A stretch of DNA of 64,000 bases. Origin: Paenibacillus periandrae (lineage in GTDB: Bacteria > Bacillota > Bacilli > Paenibacillales > NBRC-103111). Positions within the stretch are counted from its first letter, which is position 1. Each line of letters starts with the position of its first letter. This document shows, one piece after another, positions 36,006 to 45,056 of the stretch. Below the pieces are notes generated by a model. The model saw only the letters and a program-made list of their open reading frames with translations. It was not told where the DNA came from and did no database searches. The stretch spans positions 1 through 64,000 of the forward strand of contig NZ_JAJNMU010000015.1 of the NCBI RefSeq assembly GCF_022458865.1. The letters run 5' to 3'. Both the position numbers and the translations under genes were made by a program.

Positions 36006-36515
36006 AAAATGAGAATCCTACGATTAAGCTGCAGAAGAAGTGGGGGGGCGTTATCCAGTACTATGACGATCTTTCCTTGCCTTGTGGAAACGTTCTCATT
36101 ACGCTTTGAAGGAAGGATAGGAATGTCACTGCATCAACCTGTTCATCTTCTTTCCAAAGAATGTGACCTGTCGCATAATTCAGAACCGCTAGTAGCTTAA
36201 CGCCACGATGTTTGCCTGTTGTCTGGATGATGCGTTGTTCTTGTTGTTCCTTCGTGAGTCGCTCCGCGGCTCCGGTTGAGTAGTTCATTTGCAGTCCGGC
36301 TACACCAGCCTTGCAATAAGAACGCAGGATATTTAAAAACGGTTCTTTTCGTTCTGCCAATGATCTTGGAATCTTTAGAGGATTCGTGCCTTTCATATAC
36401 AGAAATATAGCGGGGTACCGCTCGAACATGCGCCGATCTTTCTCTTTTTTCATCAAGGTTTCAATCTCAATACGTGTTTGTGTCGTTTCCCTGGTTTCAC
36501 CGTCACTTTTAGGTA
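36006..36515 (-). pseudogene. IS630-family transposase remnant
   Basis: Minus-strand coding traces resemble the DDE part of an IS630-type transposase: the longest piece covers 36061-36456 and includes KLLAVLNYATGHILWKEDE and FLSFLQSVMRTFPQGK. A frameshift near 36070 follows, after which another frame reads IVIVLDNA, the family's second catalytic segment, and the reading then degrades. Upstream codons continue to about 36515 without a start. No intact ends are visible. It fills the gap (35834-36642) between the Gabija-like pair and the RADAR pair, so it may mark how these modules were joined. The short + strand ORF at 35943-36200 is a shadow. Confidence 0.7.
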
Positions 36516-36642
36516 AGTTTCTTTAATTCGACGGTGTGGAAATGAATTCCTTTAGTTCAACTTATATAGTTTAAATGAGATCCCCTATTTGAATATATCG
36601 CAAGAAAAAAATGATCAAAAAAAGACTAAGAGGAGAGCATTT

Positions 36643-39600
36643 ATGAACAGCAAGCAAAAGGAAGATTTTCACGATAGAATAAAAATTGGTGCGAGGGTGT
36701 TGGGAAGAGACCAAGTTCCTATACTGCTTCCGAGTTATGAGAAGTTGCATGAGCAGGTAAAGGGCTTCCGAAAGCAAGCCGCTGGCTTGGAACGATGGGA
36801 TGAGACTAGTTGGCTTCATAAATACAAAAGGGATTTTCGTTCTAATTTCGACAACGTCATATCCATTCTTGGTGAAAGAGGTTCCGGTAAAACTTCCGTG
36901 TTATTAACCTTTAAATATTTTCATACCAAGCAATTTTCGGAGCAAGATATCGTTCTCCCCCTCATTGTTCCAGATCAGATGAGTGGGGCTAGCGATACGT
37001 TAGGATGGGTACTTGGGTTCCTCCACGGTGAAATGAAGGAGATTGAACGTATCTATCATTCAGAACAGGAACGAACCAATCAGTGGCGGCAAGATGCTTA
37101 TTGTGGGAAAGGTGCCAAGAGTCAACTGGAAAAAAAATATAAAGAATTACAGAAGGCATACTTGCTTAGACAAGATAGTTATGCGGCTATAATCCGTAAA
37201 AGAGACGAAGGCGTGCAAGAGCATATTAGCGATAATGAGAAGATAGTAAATTCCGATCAGAATTTGATCGACCATTTCCACGATTTTATAGATATTCTAG
37301 TTAACTACAAAAAGATGATAATTAAAGACAAGAACCATGAACCTCTGATTCTGATCTTCTTTGATGATGTAGATATCAGTGCAAAGTATTGTATGGAAAT
37401 ACTAAACACCGTTCGGACCTTCTTTTCTCACCCTAATATTATAGTATTTGTATCAGGGGCATATAGTGTATTTATTGAATCGGTAACATTGAATATGTTG
37501 GACGAGGAAAAAGTTGATGCGCGAAAGTACGACACTGATTTTGTAGCCCATTGGGAAGAATCAAAAACAGCACTAGTCCGTAGGCTTGAACGAAGTCGTG
37601 AGTTTTTAAAGAAGGTTTTCCCACCTGCGTTTAGATATGATATGAAGAACACATTGTCGGATCAAGAAAAAGCCGATTTCAAGTATTATGTGAAAGAAGG
37701 GGAAGATCATGAGGATGCCCCTTCATTTATGAATTTGCTCTCCGGTATAACAGCGGAATGCAGCAACGAAACATGCATAGGTTCCATCTTTGACAAAGAA
37801 AAAATTCAGATTCCACAAGCGTATTTTCGTATTTTTGACTCAAATCCAAGAGGATTGATTAGTCCCTACTACTTTTTATATCTCCGGAGGGATAAGGTAT
37901 GGTCAGGGTTAGATGTACAACAATTTTTAGATATTATTATTAATTCAAATAAAGAGCTAGCGGAATACAAAACCCGAATAAAAGATTTGATTAAGATTTA
38001 CTTTAATAGGAATGGATTAGAATTAGAAACAGTAAGTACTTTCATCGATTATTCTAAATTGGAGGTCTACGAGCTTCCTAAAGCAAAGGAAGGAGAAGCA
38101 TCGAATGTTAAGCGTGAATTTGAGATAGAAAATCATATGAAAAATGAAATTTCGATTTTGTTGCTCGCCGATTTGTTTGAAAAGCTGTTGAGGCTTTTTC
38201 ATCCGAAATTTCAAGTTGCGGATCATGTTAAGACTAAGCCACTTGTATCTCTGTTAAATAATTTATACGGTCCTTCACTGTTCCCGTATATGAAAACAAT
38301 GGAAGGAGTTCTTGGTTTTTATAATAATTTGTCAACTATTCTAAGTATGCTTGGAAGAAATAGGTCTTTATTCAATCCACAAGCAGATTCACATTACATA
38401 GAACGTCAATATCTTAAGGCAGTATCCAGAGATCAAGACGAGTATAAGACGTTACGCAAATTATACAGAGAAGATAAAGATTGGGTTACAAGTTTGGTGA
38501 AATATATAAGCTCGGTTGGACGTTCTGATGAAGAGATCATGAGACTGTTGGTTGATGAAGCTAGGGCTAAGGAAAAATTCTTGAATGATGTGCATTACCA
38601 CAGTTTAATAATTAAGCTTGACAGAATCAACAGCCAAGAGGTGCAGCAACGGCTCGCGAGAAATCTAAAGGAAGGAAACATGAAGGTTGTAACCGATCAT
38701 CAAGATCTTGACTTTGATGATATTCAGAACATTGTTTCCTATATTCACTTAGCTGAGAACCGTGCATTAATATCAGTGGAATTACATAACAAGGGTGAGA
38801 TTTTGAAAGAAAAAGAACAAAACATTAGAGTTTTGGAGCAATCGAGATGGTTAAAAAGAAAGCAGAGCAGTGTGAAGAAAACAGGAGTAGATTTGGTTAG
38901 TATTATTGAAAATAAAATTCATGAATTAGAACGGAAAATAATGCAAATGAAACGAGAGGGAGAAGCAAGGTCTCTTATTAAAGAATACTTTCACGAAGAT
39001 GAAGTAACTTTTGAGGGAGAAGATTTTGAAGCGATATATAATGGAATAGACTTTGAAAAGGATTTTATAAGTCGTTTGGATGAAGAGGAACTGCATTTTA
39101 CTAGTTTTAATCCTGTATTAGTACTTAAAGAGTATGTTGACATTCATAGTGCCAAGCAATTGGTGAAGAAGGAAGAATTAGAATTTATAGGACTCTGCTA
39201 TGACGAGGTTGATGAAAAGGATAATTTAACGCTACAGCAAAAAAAACTTGTGCGAGATTTCTTTGCCATGAGTAAGGAAAAGGTATTACTCGAACTACTA
39301 CTCCCTAAAGGAAGAACGACAGGCGCAGAGAATTTGCAACAGTTGAAAAATGAACAAATAGAGCTTCGTAAAGAAATTAATATACTGAGGGCTGAAGATC
39401 TCCACATTCATGAACGAAATACGCAAATTATGGATAAACTGGTCCTTAATGATAAGCCATTGAGTGATGTTCTACGTGAGTGGGAAATGGAGAAATCGTC
39501 AAGACATAGACTTATATTAATGAAGGAATTAAATGTTAGATATATAAAGATCCAAAATCAATGGTTTAACAAATTCTATATTTCCTTAGTAAAGGAGCAT

Positions 39601-39993
39601 GGATTTCAAAATTCAGCGGAAGCATTCGGAGGGCTAACCAATTTTCAAAGGAAAGCATTCTTGATAGCACTTGAGGAGTTACTCGAACAATTTGTAGGAA
39701 ACCATAGAACCTATATTTTGAACCAACCTAAAGCTTTAGTTTCGTTATGGGAGGATCTTACCATAAGATCAGAGATCGAGGAGACTATAAATCTAATTCC
39801 ATCCGTCAAAAACTACATCCTCGTTCGATATGCATTAGAAATGATTAGGATCGAAGAAGACGAGCAGGCGGACGGCAGTATCGGTTATTTTCGAAATTTA
39901 AAGCTGCAATTGAAACTAATGTCTAACAGCGGCTATAGCTCTTTCGATCTGCACTTGAAAAATATTTTGGGCAGTAAAAGAGAATGGGAGTAA
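36643..39993 (+). CDS. rdrA: RADAR defence ATPase RdrA
   Basis: Large P-loop ATPase of the RADAR anti-phage system, which assembles with the deaminase RdrB. ATG 36643 has AGGAGAG 7 bp upstream; 1116 residues (an upstream TTG at 36589 is less likely). Walker A GERGSGKTSVL lies at about residues 77-87 and Walker B LILIFFDDVDIS at about 234-245, typical of the STAND/AAA-like RdrA N-terminus. The rest is a long helical region with probable coiled coils near 720-790 and 900-950. I assign it mainly from its partner: the next gene begins 3 bp later and is clearly RdrB. It is larger than the ~900-residue RdrA proteins I recall. Confidence 0.82.
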   Translation: MNSKQKEDFHDRIKIGARVLGRDQVPILLPSYEKLHEQVKGFRKQAAGLERWDETSWLHKYKRDFRSNFDNVISILGERGSGKTSVLLTFKYFHTKQFSEQDIVLPLIVPDQMSGASDTLGWVLGFLHGEMKEIERIYHSEQERTNQWRQDAYCGKGAKSQLEKKYKELQKAYLLRQDSYAAIIRKRDEGVQEHISDNEKIVNSDQNLIDHFHDFIDILVNYKKMIIKDKNHEPLILIFFDDVDISAKYCMEILNTVRTFFSHPNIIVFVSGAYSVFIESVTLNMLDEEKVDARKYDTDFVAHWEESKTALVRRLERSREFLKKVFPPAFRYDMKNTLSDQEKADFKYYVKEGEDHEDAPSFMNLLSGITAECSNETCIGSIFDKEKIQIPQAYFRIFDSNPRGLISPYYFLYLRRDKVWSGLDVQQFLDIIINSNKELAEYKTRIKDLIKIYFNRNGLELETVSTFIDYSKLEVYELPKAKEGEASNVKREFEIENHMKNEISILLLADLFEKLLRLFHPKFQVADHVKTKPLVSLLNNLYGPSLFPYMKTMEGVLGFYNNLSTILSMLGRNRSLFNPQADSHYIERQYLKAVSRDQDEYKTLRKLYREDKDWVTSLVKYISSVGRSDEEIMRLLVDEARAKEKFLNDVHYHSLIIKLDRINSQEVQQRLARNLKEGNMKVVTDHQDLDFDDIQNIVSYIHLAENRALISVELHNKGEILKEKEQNIRVLEQSRWLKRKQSSVKKTGVDLVSIIENKIHELERKIMQMKREGEARSLIKEYFHEDEVTFEGEDFEAIYNGIDFEKDFISRLDEEELHFTSFNPVLVLKEYVDIHSAKQLVKKEELEFIGLCYDEVDEKDNLTLQQKKLVRDFFAMSKEKVLLELLLPKGRTTGAENLQQLKNEQIELRKEINILRAEDLHIHERNTQIMDKLVLNDKPLSDVLREWEMEKSSRHRLILMKELNVRYIKIQNQWFNKFYISLVKEHGFQNSAEAFGGLTNFQRKAFLIALEELLEQFVGNHRTYILNQPKALVSLWEDLTIRSEIEETINLIPSVKNYILVRYALEMIRIEEDEQADGSIGYFRNLKLQLKLMSNSGYSSFDLHLKNILGSKREWE

Positions 39994-39996
39994 CCC

Positions 39997-42801
39997 ATGT
40001 ATAGAGAAAAGATGGATCTTCGCATCAAATTAGCGGTTTTACCCTTCGTAGATATGCACTTTTATTATAGGGATTTTATAGGTGAATTAGGAAGGCAACG
40101 CTCAACTTCGGATTATAGGAGTTATTTAGATAATACTTTTCTAAAAGAATTACTGCCAGTTCTACACCAGACGGAACGCATTAACCATCTTGATGAAGTG
40201 GGAATGCTGGTTGAAAAGTATTATCCACATCGGATGATGAATGAATGTACGTATTTTGGAGAATGTCCTGAGAAATTTTATTTGGAACGGCTGAAGGAAT
40301 TAAGCAGACTGTTACTGACTCATCGCAATGGTAAGATAGCACTTAAATACTGGGATAATACGGATGAGAAGAAGAATGAGAATTCTATCTTCTCTGCTTA
40401 TAGAGGCATCTATAAAGTGGCACTATGGAACTCTTTAAATAGGATGATCTGTACAGATTTGCTCGTTATGGTCTATCTGATCTCGAATGGGATGAAAGAT
40501 GAATACGTTCTTCGCTCTTATCATTCTCTTGTTTATATGCCAGATACCCAGCTTGATCAACTCCTGAACGAGGGTGTGGCGGAGACACATCTACATCTAT
40601 CTGCAAGTGGTCAGTTTCAATTAAATTGGCAGGCCATGATGTCGCCCACACCGAAGACCAGGGACATCGTTGCAGTAAAAAGTCATACCTTCATAGACGC
40701 ATTGACGGGTAAACAATCTGATCCTCGGGTGTATACGTTAGTGGCAGCGATTTTACGACTTGTTCTAGCTGCCTATCTGCAGAGCATTCAAGGGAAGATC
40801 ATAAAAGGTAATCTTTCCATTAGCTATTTCCTGGAGGCAACTTTAAAAAGTAACAGCGACAAGTATGATACCCCAGAGCGAGAACTTTATCGGCTCATAA
40901 GAGAGATTCTTAACGGGGAGGATCTTGTCGCAAAAGGCTATAATTCGGACAATTTATATCATCTTTATGAGGATGTTAAGGTACTGGTTTTTACCGTAGA
41001 GTTGTCCGATCATCATAAAGAAGCAACTTGGGCACAACGTATGACCGATAGGGATAGTTTGAGCCGGATTTTCGGGACGGGTATAACGTACACTTCTCCC
41101 GAGAATGTGTTTATGTTCAGAGCGGTTCGATATATGTCTGAGCAGTTAGAGCATGACATGCTGGATTCCACGTTTGCCAAATTGTTTTGGCAATATATCC
41201 GCATAAAAAATGAACAGTTTACCCGTGCTGTACAGCGTAATCATATTCGAGGACTACCGTACTTTCGTGATTATTTCGAGAAATCAACAGCACAATCGCT
41301 TGCTCAAGATGATGTTCAGCACTGGGGGTTCCTGCTTCATCATCAACTGCAGAATCCCCATATTAAAAAGTTGGAGGTTCGAATAGCACCACCCCAAGGC
41401 AATAATGTCTCGGTACTTAAGAAATCTCTTGCGCTGAAACTATTGAATATAATGAAGGCCTATAGAGAAATCCTAGTCGAATTTGAAGAGATTACTCCAA
41501 ATCGTCTGGCACCATTATTGGGTATTGTATTGCATTTTATTAAGATGCCGGATATGCAACGACAAGAGAAGTGTTGGTTCGATTATAACGAGAATGAGCG
41601 CAATGATGAAAAACTCAATTATAAGAACAAGCAGATTGAATACAAAAAACAAATGGAAGCCATTAGGGATTTGCGGGAGAGAATATCAGGACTTGGGGAA
41701 TACATCGTAGGAATTGATGCAGCAAATCTGGAAACATATGTAGAGCCCTGGGTATTTGCCCCTGTCTTTCAGCAAGCCCGCAACAGTGATACACATAAAC
41801 TTGTTTATCCTGATTATCCGCACAAGAGTATTGGGAATCTAGGGTTGACCTATCACGTTGGCGAGGACTTTAGGCATATGCTCACGGGTATTCGACATCT
41901 AGACGAGGTTATCGAGCACTTTCAATTTCGAGCAGGTGACCGTATTGGTCATGGTATGGTATTAGGAGTAAATGTTTCCAAGTGGGCTACCCGTAATAGG
42001 GTTGTGGTTTTGCCTCGTATAGAGATGTTTGAAAATCTGTTATGGATCTGGGGGATGTGCAGGGACGGGAATCCGCTCGTCGATTTAGATTCTGCCAATT
42101 TGGAGAATAGAATCATGAAGATAGCGGAAGCGATCTATATCTCAATCAACGGCATAACCGTCTATTCTCTTTGGAAGTCTTATCAGAGTAAGTTTCAGGA
42201 AATAGGAACCCTTCTATCTTGTATTGAAAAGAATACAATAGAGGAGTGGTTTGATGAGCAGGGCAAACAGGAAATGAGGTGGACAGCAGAAAAGCTAAAA
42301 TCTACCTATCACTGTAATTGTTACTTAGCTAGAATGAGAGAGCCGATTGAGATAGAAATTACCCGGGAAGAAGAGTTGATGATCCAGCAGATGCAGCAGG
42401 TCGTACAGCAAAAAGTCAGCAAAGAGGGAATTGTAATCGAAACTAATCCAACTTCGAATACAGCGATCGGGGAAATTGAAAATATATTTGAGCATTATAT
42501 CCACAATTTAAACAGAAGAGGACTCCCTTCCGAGCAGCTAGTGGAAAGAGGGATTATGGTCTCAATTAATACCGATGACCCAGTTGTATTTAATACAAAC
42601 ATTGATAATGAGTTTGCTGTTATATTTCACTCTCTCCAGGACAAAGGATATGCTCGTGAGGATATCTTACATTGGATTGACCATGTCAGAAAAACGGGGT
42701 TAACAAGTAGCTTCATTAGGAATCGACAAGTTTCTTTATCCGAGCTAGTGAGTGAAGTGGGAGAATTAATTAAAGAAATGTCAGACTACCTTTACGGTTG
42801 A
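39997..42801 (+). CDS. rdrB: RADAR defence adenosine deaminase RdrB
   Basis: 934 residues, starting 3 bp after rdrA. Adenosine-deaminase fold with metal and catalytic motifs in order: HLHLSASGQF at about residues 197-206 (first metal-binding HxH), YHVGEDFRHM near 618 (catalytic HxGE), RIGHGMVLG near 648, and SINTDDPVVFNT near 857 (Asp pair). The long insertion between the first and second motifs is characteristic of RdrB rather than of housekeeping adenosine deaminases (~340 residues). RADAR deaminates adenosine to inosine in RNA or in (d)ATP during infection; which substrate applies here is unknown. No third accessory (membrane) gene is adjacent; the right end of the transposon follows directly. 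Confidence 0.88.
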   Translation: MYREKMDLRIKLAVLPFVDMHFYYRDFIGELGRQRSTSDYRSYLDNTFLKELLPVLHQTERINHLDEVGMLVEKYYPHRMMNECTYFGECPEKFYLERLKELSRLLLTHRNGKIALKYWDNTDEKKNENSIFSAYRGIYKVALWNSLNRMICTDLLVMVYLISNGMKDEYVLRSYHSLVYMPDTQLDQLLNEGVAETHLHLSASGQFQLNWQAMMSPTPKTRDIVAVKSHTFIDALTGKQSDPRVYTLVAAILRLVLAAYLQSIQGKIIKGNLSISYFLEATLKSNSDKYDTPERELYRLIREILNGEDLVAKGYNSDNLYHLYEDVKVLVFTVELSDHHKEATWAQRMTDRDSLSRIFGTGITYTSPENVFMFRAVRYMSEQLEHDMLDSTFAKLFWQYIRIKNEQFTRAVQRNHIRGLPYFRDYFEKSTAQSLAQDDVQHWGFLLHHQLQNPHIKKLEVRIAPPQGNNVSVLKKSLALKLLNIMKAYREILVEFEEITPNRLAPLLGIVLHFIKMPDMQRQEKCWFDYNENERNDEKLNYKNKQIEYKKQMEAIRDLRERISGLGEYIVGIDAANLETYVEPWVFAPVFQQARNSDTHKLVYPDYPHKSIGNLGLTYHVGEDFRHMLTGIRHLDEVIEHFQFRAGDRIGHGMVLGVNVSKWATRNRVVVLPRIEMFENLLWIWGMCRDGNPLVDLDSANLENRIMKIAEAIYISINGITVYSLWKSYQSKFQEIGTLLSCIEKNTIEEWFDEQGKQEMRWTAEKLKSTYHCNCYLARMREPIEIEITREEELMIQQMQQVVQQKVSKEGIVIETNPTSNTAIGEIENIFEHYIHNLNRRGLPSEQLVERGIMVSINTDDPVVFNTNIDNEFAVIFHSLQDKGYAREDILHWIDHVRKTGLTSSFIRNRQVSLSELVSEVGELIKEMSDYLYG

Positions 42802-42859
42802 TATGCCTCATACTGCCATATATAATTTTAATTGGTTCTAGGTGAATACACATGTGTGT

Positions 42860-42987
42860 AGTTCACAACATTCTTTCTATGGTATTTTTTGGTGGTTCAC
42901 GACTTTCCTTTTTTTACATTTATCACGTGCCGCGGCAAATCCAGTAAAATCAACAAAATTGGTTCACGACTTTTATATCACCTGACA
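42860..42987 (-). repeat. Right-end TnsB binding sites and terminal inverted repeat
   Basis: Inverted copies of the left-end unit occur at 42860-42869 (AGTTCACAAC), 42894-42903 (GGTTCACGAC) and 42961-42970 (GGTTCACGAC). The last is followed by TTTTATATCACC and the terminal TGACA ending at 42987. Spacing (34 and 67 bp) differs from the regular 20 bp of the left end, so the two ends are asymmetric as in Tn7. Confidence 0.85.
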
Positions 42988-42992
42988 CTTTT
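42988..42992. repeat. Target-site duplication, right copy (CTTTT)
   Basis: CTTTT directly after the terminal GACA, identical to 12579-12583. The following T run is the displaced tail of the glmS terminator. From here to 43268 I see no gene. Confidence 0.9.
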
Positions 42993-43268
42993 TTTGAAAG
43001 AAACAAATAAAGTATTTTCTTAGTGCTCAGGTTAAGATAAGTCCCCTGTTTAAGCACTACATGCTACTCGCGTACGTCCTTTAATAGGTAATTGGAAATG
43101 GAATGTAATGAGGAGGACGTAGCCCAAGCGAAGGCGAGGGAGCGTTCTTTTTATTAAACTACCCTGAAAATCAAATGCACTGAGTAGCTAAAAATTGCAG
43201 CACGAAACTAAGCCCGGCTAGTGTGTTTTTTTTTAGCTGCGCCTACATTCTAATATGGGGTGGTGGTG

Positions 43269-44492
43269 TCATGATGCAGCGGGGTTGGATATTGTAACAG
43301 TAAAGCCCAAGTTTTCGAGCCTTCGCACAGATTGTTTAACGATCATCTCTTGCTGCCTCGTCTCAAAATAATTGGAACCCAAGTCACGGTAATTCTCGCC
43401 ACGCGTAAGCAGGTAATAAGCGATCGTCATCATCGAATGGGCAACCGCGATGGCCGCACGTTGCCTTCCCTTACGGGCTGCAATACGTCGGTATTGGGCA
43501 CCAAGATAGTTGTCCGACCCTCGTATGGATTGGGCCGCTTCTGTGAGAGCTGCTCGGAGATACTTGTTCCCCTTACGAGTCTTGGAAGGCTTGCGTTTAC
43601 CGGCACTTTCATTATGTCCGGGAACAAGTCCGATCCATGAGCAAAGGTAAGCTGCACTTGGGAATCGGGCGCCTACATCCGTTCCGATTTCAGCAAGGAT
43701 TTGTTCAGCGGTGCGACGAGCGATCCCAGGGATGGTGTCCAGTCGATCCAACTGCTCCTGAAAAGGGTCTAGCCGTTTGGCTACCTCCGTATCCAGATCC
43801 ACGATTTGTTCATTAAGAAAATCGATGTGAGTCAGCATCGCTTTTAACATGAGACGTTGATGGGCGCTCATGTTACCGCGAAGCGCTAATTCCAATTCTT
43901 CTTTCTTGCGCTTCAAGGTTCGACGTGCGAAGCCGGCAAGCTTTTCCGGGTCGGTTTCACCCTCGACCATGGCTTCCAACATATCCCGACTGGAAAGCCC
44001 CATGATGTCGGACACGACGGAAGCGAGCTTAATGTTGGCGCCCTCGAGCACTTTCTGAATGCGGTTATGCTCACGAGCACGTTCCTGAATTAAACTTCGG
44101 CGATACCGAACCAATTCCCGCAGTTCACGCTGAATGCGATCTGGAATGTAACTGGCTTTGAGGAGCCCATGGCGCAAAAGATCGCAGATCCATTCGGCGT
44201 CTTTCACATCCGTCTTACGACCGGGGACGGCTTTCATGTGCTGAGCATTGACGACAAGAAATTCGATATCCTCGGCCTCGAGCAGGTTGACGATTGGCTT
44301 CCAGAAAACACCTGTACTTTCCATAGCCACATGGCTACAACCACGCGCGTTGATCCAGTCGATTAGCTCCATCAGGTAAACCGTGTGAGTACGAAACGTT
44401 TTAATCTCCTTTCCGTCCGGTGTAACGATACAGGCCGTGATGGACTTCTTGTGAACATCAAGTCCGCATGCTCGTTCAATGAGTACTTCCAT
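43269..44492 (-). CDS. IS110-family transposase (DEDD recombinase)
   Basis: 407 residues. The N-terminal RuvC-like DEDD domain shows GLDVHKKSITACIV (first Asp near residue 10), AMESTGVFWKP (Glu near 58) and the paired Asp in KTDVKDAEWI (about 95-102). The C-terminal Transposase_20 domain shows LDTIPGIARRTAEQILAEIG near 260 and LCSWIGLVPGHNESAGK with the conserved serine. IS110 enzymes work with a bridge RNA encoded in the element's own noncoding end. The ATG is preceded by AAAGGTGA. The gene looks intact; it lies just outside the Tn7-like element. Confidence 0.95.
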   Translation of the reverse strand: MEVLIERACGLDVHKKSITACIVTPDGKEIKTFRTHTVYLMELIDWINARGCSHVAMESTGVFWKPIVNLLEAEDIEFLVVNAQHMKAVPGRKTDVKDAEWICDLLRHGLLKASYIPDRIQRELRELVRYRRSLIQERAREHNRIQKVLEGANIKLASVVSDIMGLSSRDMLEAMVEGETDPEKLAGFARRTLKRKKEELELALRGNMSAHQRLMLKAMLTHIDFLNEQIVDLDTEVAKRLDPFQEQLDRLDTIPGIARRTAEQILAEIGTDVGARFPSAAYLCSWIGLVPGHNESAGKRKPSKTRKGNKYLRAALTEAAQSIRGSDNYLGAQYRRIAARKGRQRAAIAVAHSMMTIAYYLLTRGENYRDLGSNYFETRQQEMIVKQSVRRLENLGFTVTISNPAAS

Positions 44493-44519
44493 TAAAAGTC
44501 ACCTTTCTACGGCAATGAA

Positions 44520-44735
44520 ATTGCGGGCTGGTGCAACAACCAAATGGGTTATTCTACCCTACGTGCTACCCCTAAAGGGTGCGACAGTCCGTGGTGCACC
44601 GTGGTCGTCGGAGTCAGACTAACGGATGGGTTCGCGACACCATAGCTGAACGACCTTCCTCGCCAGCCGTAAGAAGTATATCGTCGAAAACGAGCCCCAT
44701 TTTCATCATCTGTGGTGCCACGAAGCGCGGCATGG
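44520..44735 (-). ncRNA. Probable bridge RNA region of the IS110 element
   Basis: Noncoding DNA between the IS 5' end and the transposase start. It contains stem-forming stretches (such as ACCCTTTAGGGGT). It shares blocks with the orphan copy at 45675-45895, including GATGATGAAAATGG, GAGGAAGGTCG and CCATCCGTTAGTCTGACTCC, separated by divergent segments. Conserved stems with variable loops are what a bridge RNA with target- and donor-binding loops should show. Exact RNA ends are unknown. Confidence 0.5.
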
Positions 44736-45056
44736 GGGGCTAACGGGATAGTTGAATAACACACATTAATAAGCAGGCGCTGATGCCTGCTTATTCTATT
44801 AATCAAAGTAACTTCATATGGGTCTTTTGCAAAATGAATACTTTGAGAAATAAGTAACAAGGGATAACATGTTTTGTTGTAAAATAGAGGAAAGATATGG
44901 AATGGCATCAACTAAATATGATAGTATACAATTAATATAATTCCGAAAAGAGTGGTAAGGATGAAATCATATATCAATTGGAGGTCTACGATCACCATCT
45001 ACAAAAAAGTGATGAAAGGAGCGTGATAAATTAAAAAGAAAAAGGAGCAGAACGAA

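Larger units (their letters stand above)
12584..42987. mobile_element. Tn7-like transposon in the glmS attTn7 site, carrying anti-phage cargo
   Basis: 30,404-bp element with imperfect terminal inverted repeats. The left end reads TGTC-T-GGTGATATAAAAGT and the reverse complement of the right end reads TGTC-A-GGTGATATAAAAGT; both are followed by (T/C)GTGAACC. A 5-bp duplication CTTTT flanks it. It lies 24 bp downstream of the glmS stop. It encodes TnsA, TnsB, TnsC and two TnsD/TniQ proteins on the + strand in the middle of the element. Cargo lies on both sides: XRE regulator, type I restriction-modification genes, an unknown gene and a RAMA-domain gene on the left; a Gabija-like pair, an IS630 relic and a RADAR pair on the right. 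Ends and duplication are read directly; autonomous mobility is inferred. Confidence 0.95.
43269..44755 (-). mobile_element. IS110-family insertion sequence
   Basis: A full transposase gene with its ~260-bp 5' noncoding region. The 5' limit near 44755 is set by where similarity to the second copy at 45675-45895 fades. The 3' limit is not defined, because IS110 elements lack long inverted repeats; it lies somewhere in 43020-43268. Confidence 0.7.

Noticed and set aside
35943..36200. 85-codon ORF on the + strand
   Set aside because: It overlaps the minus-strand IS630 remnant, whose reading explains the sequence.
43020..43268. Possible second, degraded transposon end after the right duplication
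   Set aside because: No further GTGAACC-type sites or TGTC termini were found there, so a tandem Tn7-like remnant is not supported.
43332..44366. Plus-strand ORFs inside the IS110 transposase gene
   Set aside because: Antisense shadows of the transposase; no independent coding signal.
44549..44911. 120-codon minus-strand ORF upstream of the IS110 transposase
   Set aside because: It lies across the noncoding end of the IS, has no domain or ribosome binding site, and the matching orphan copy does not preserve the frame.
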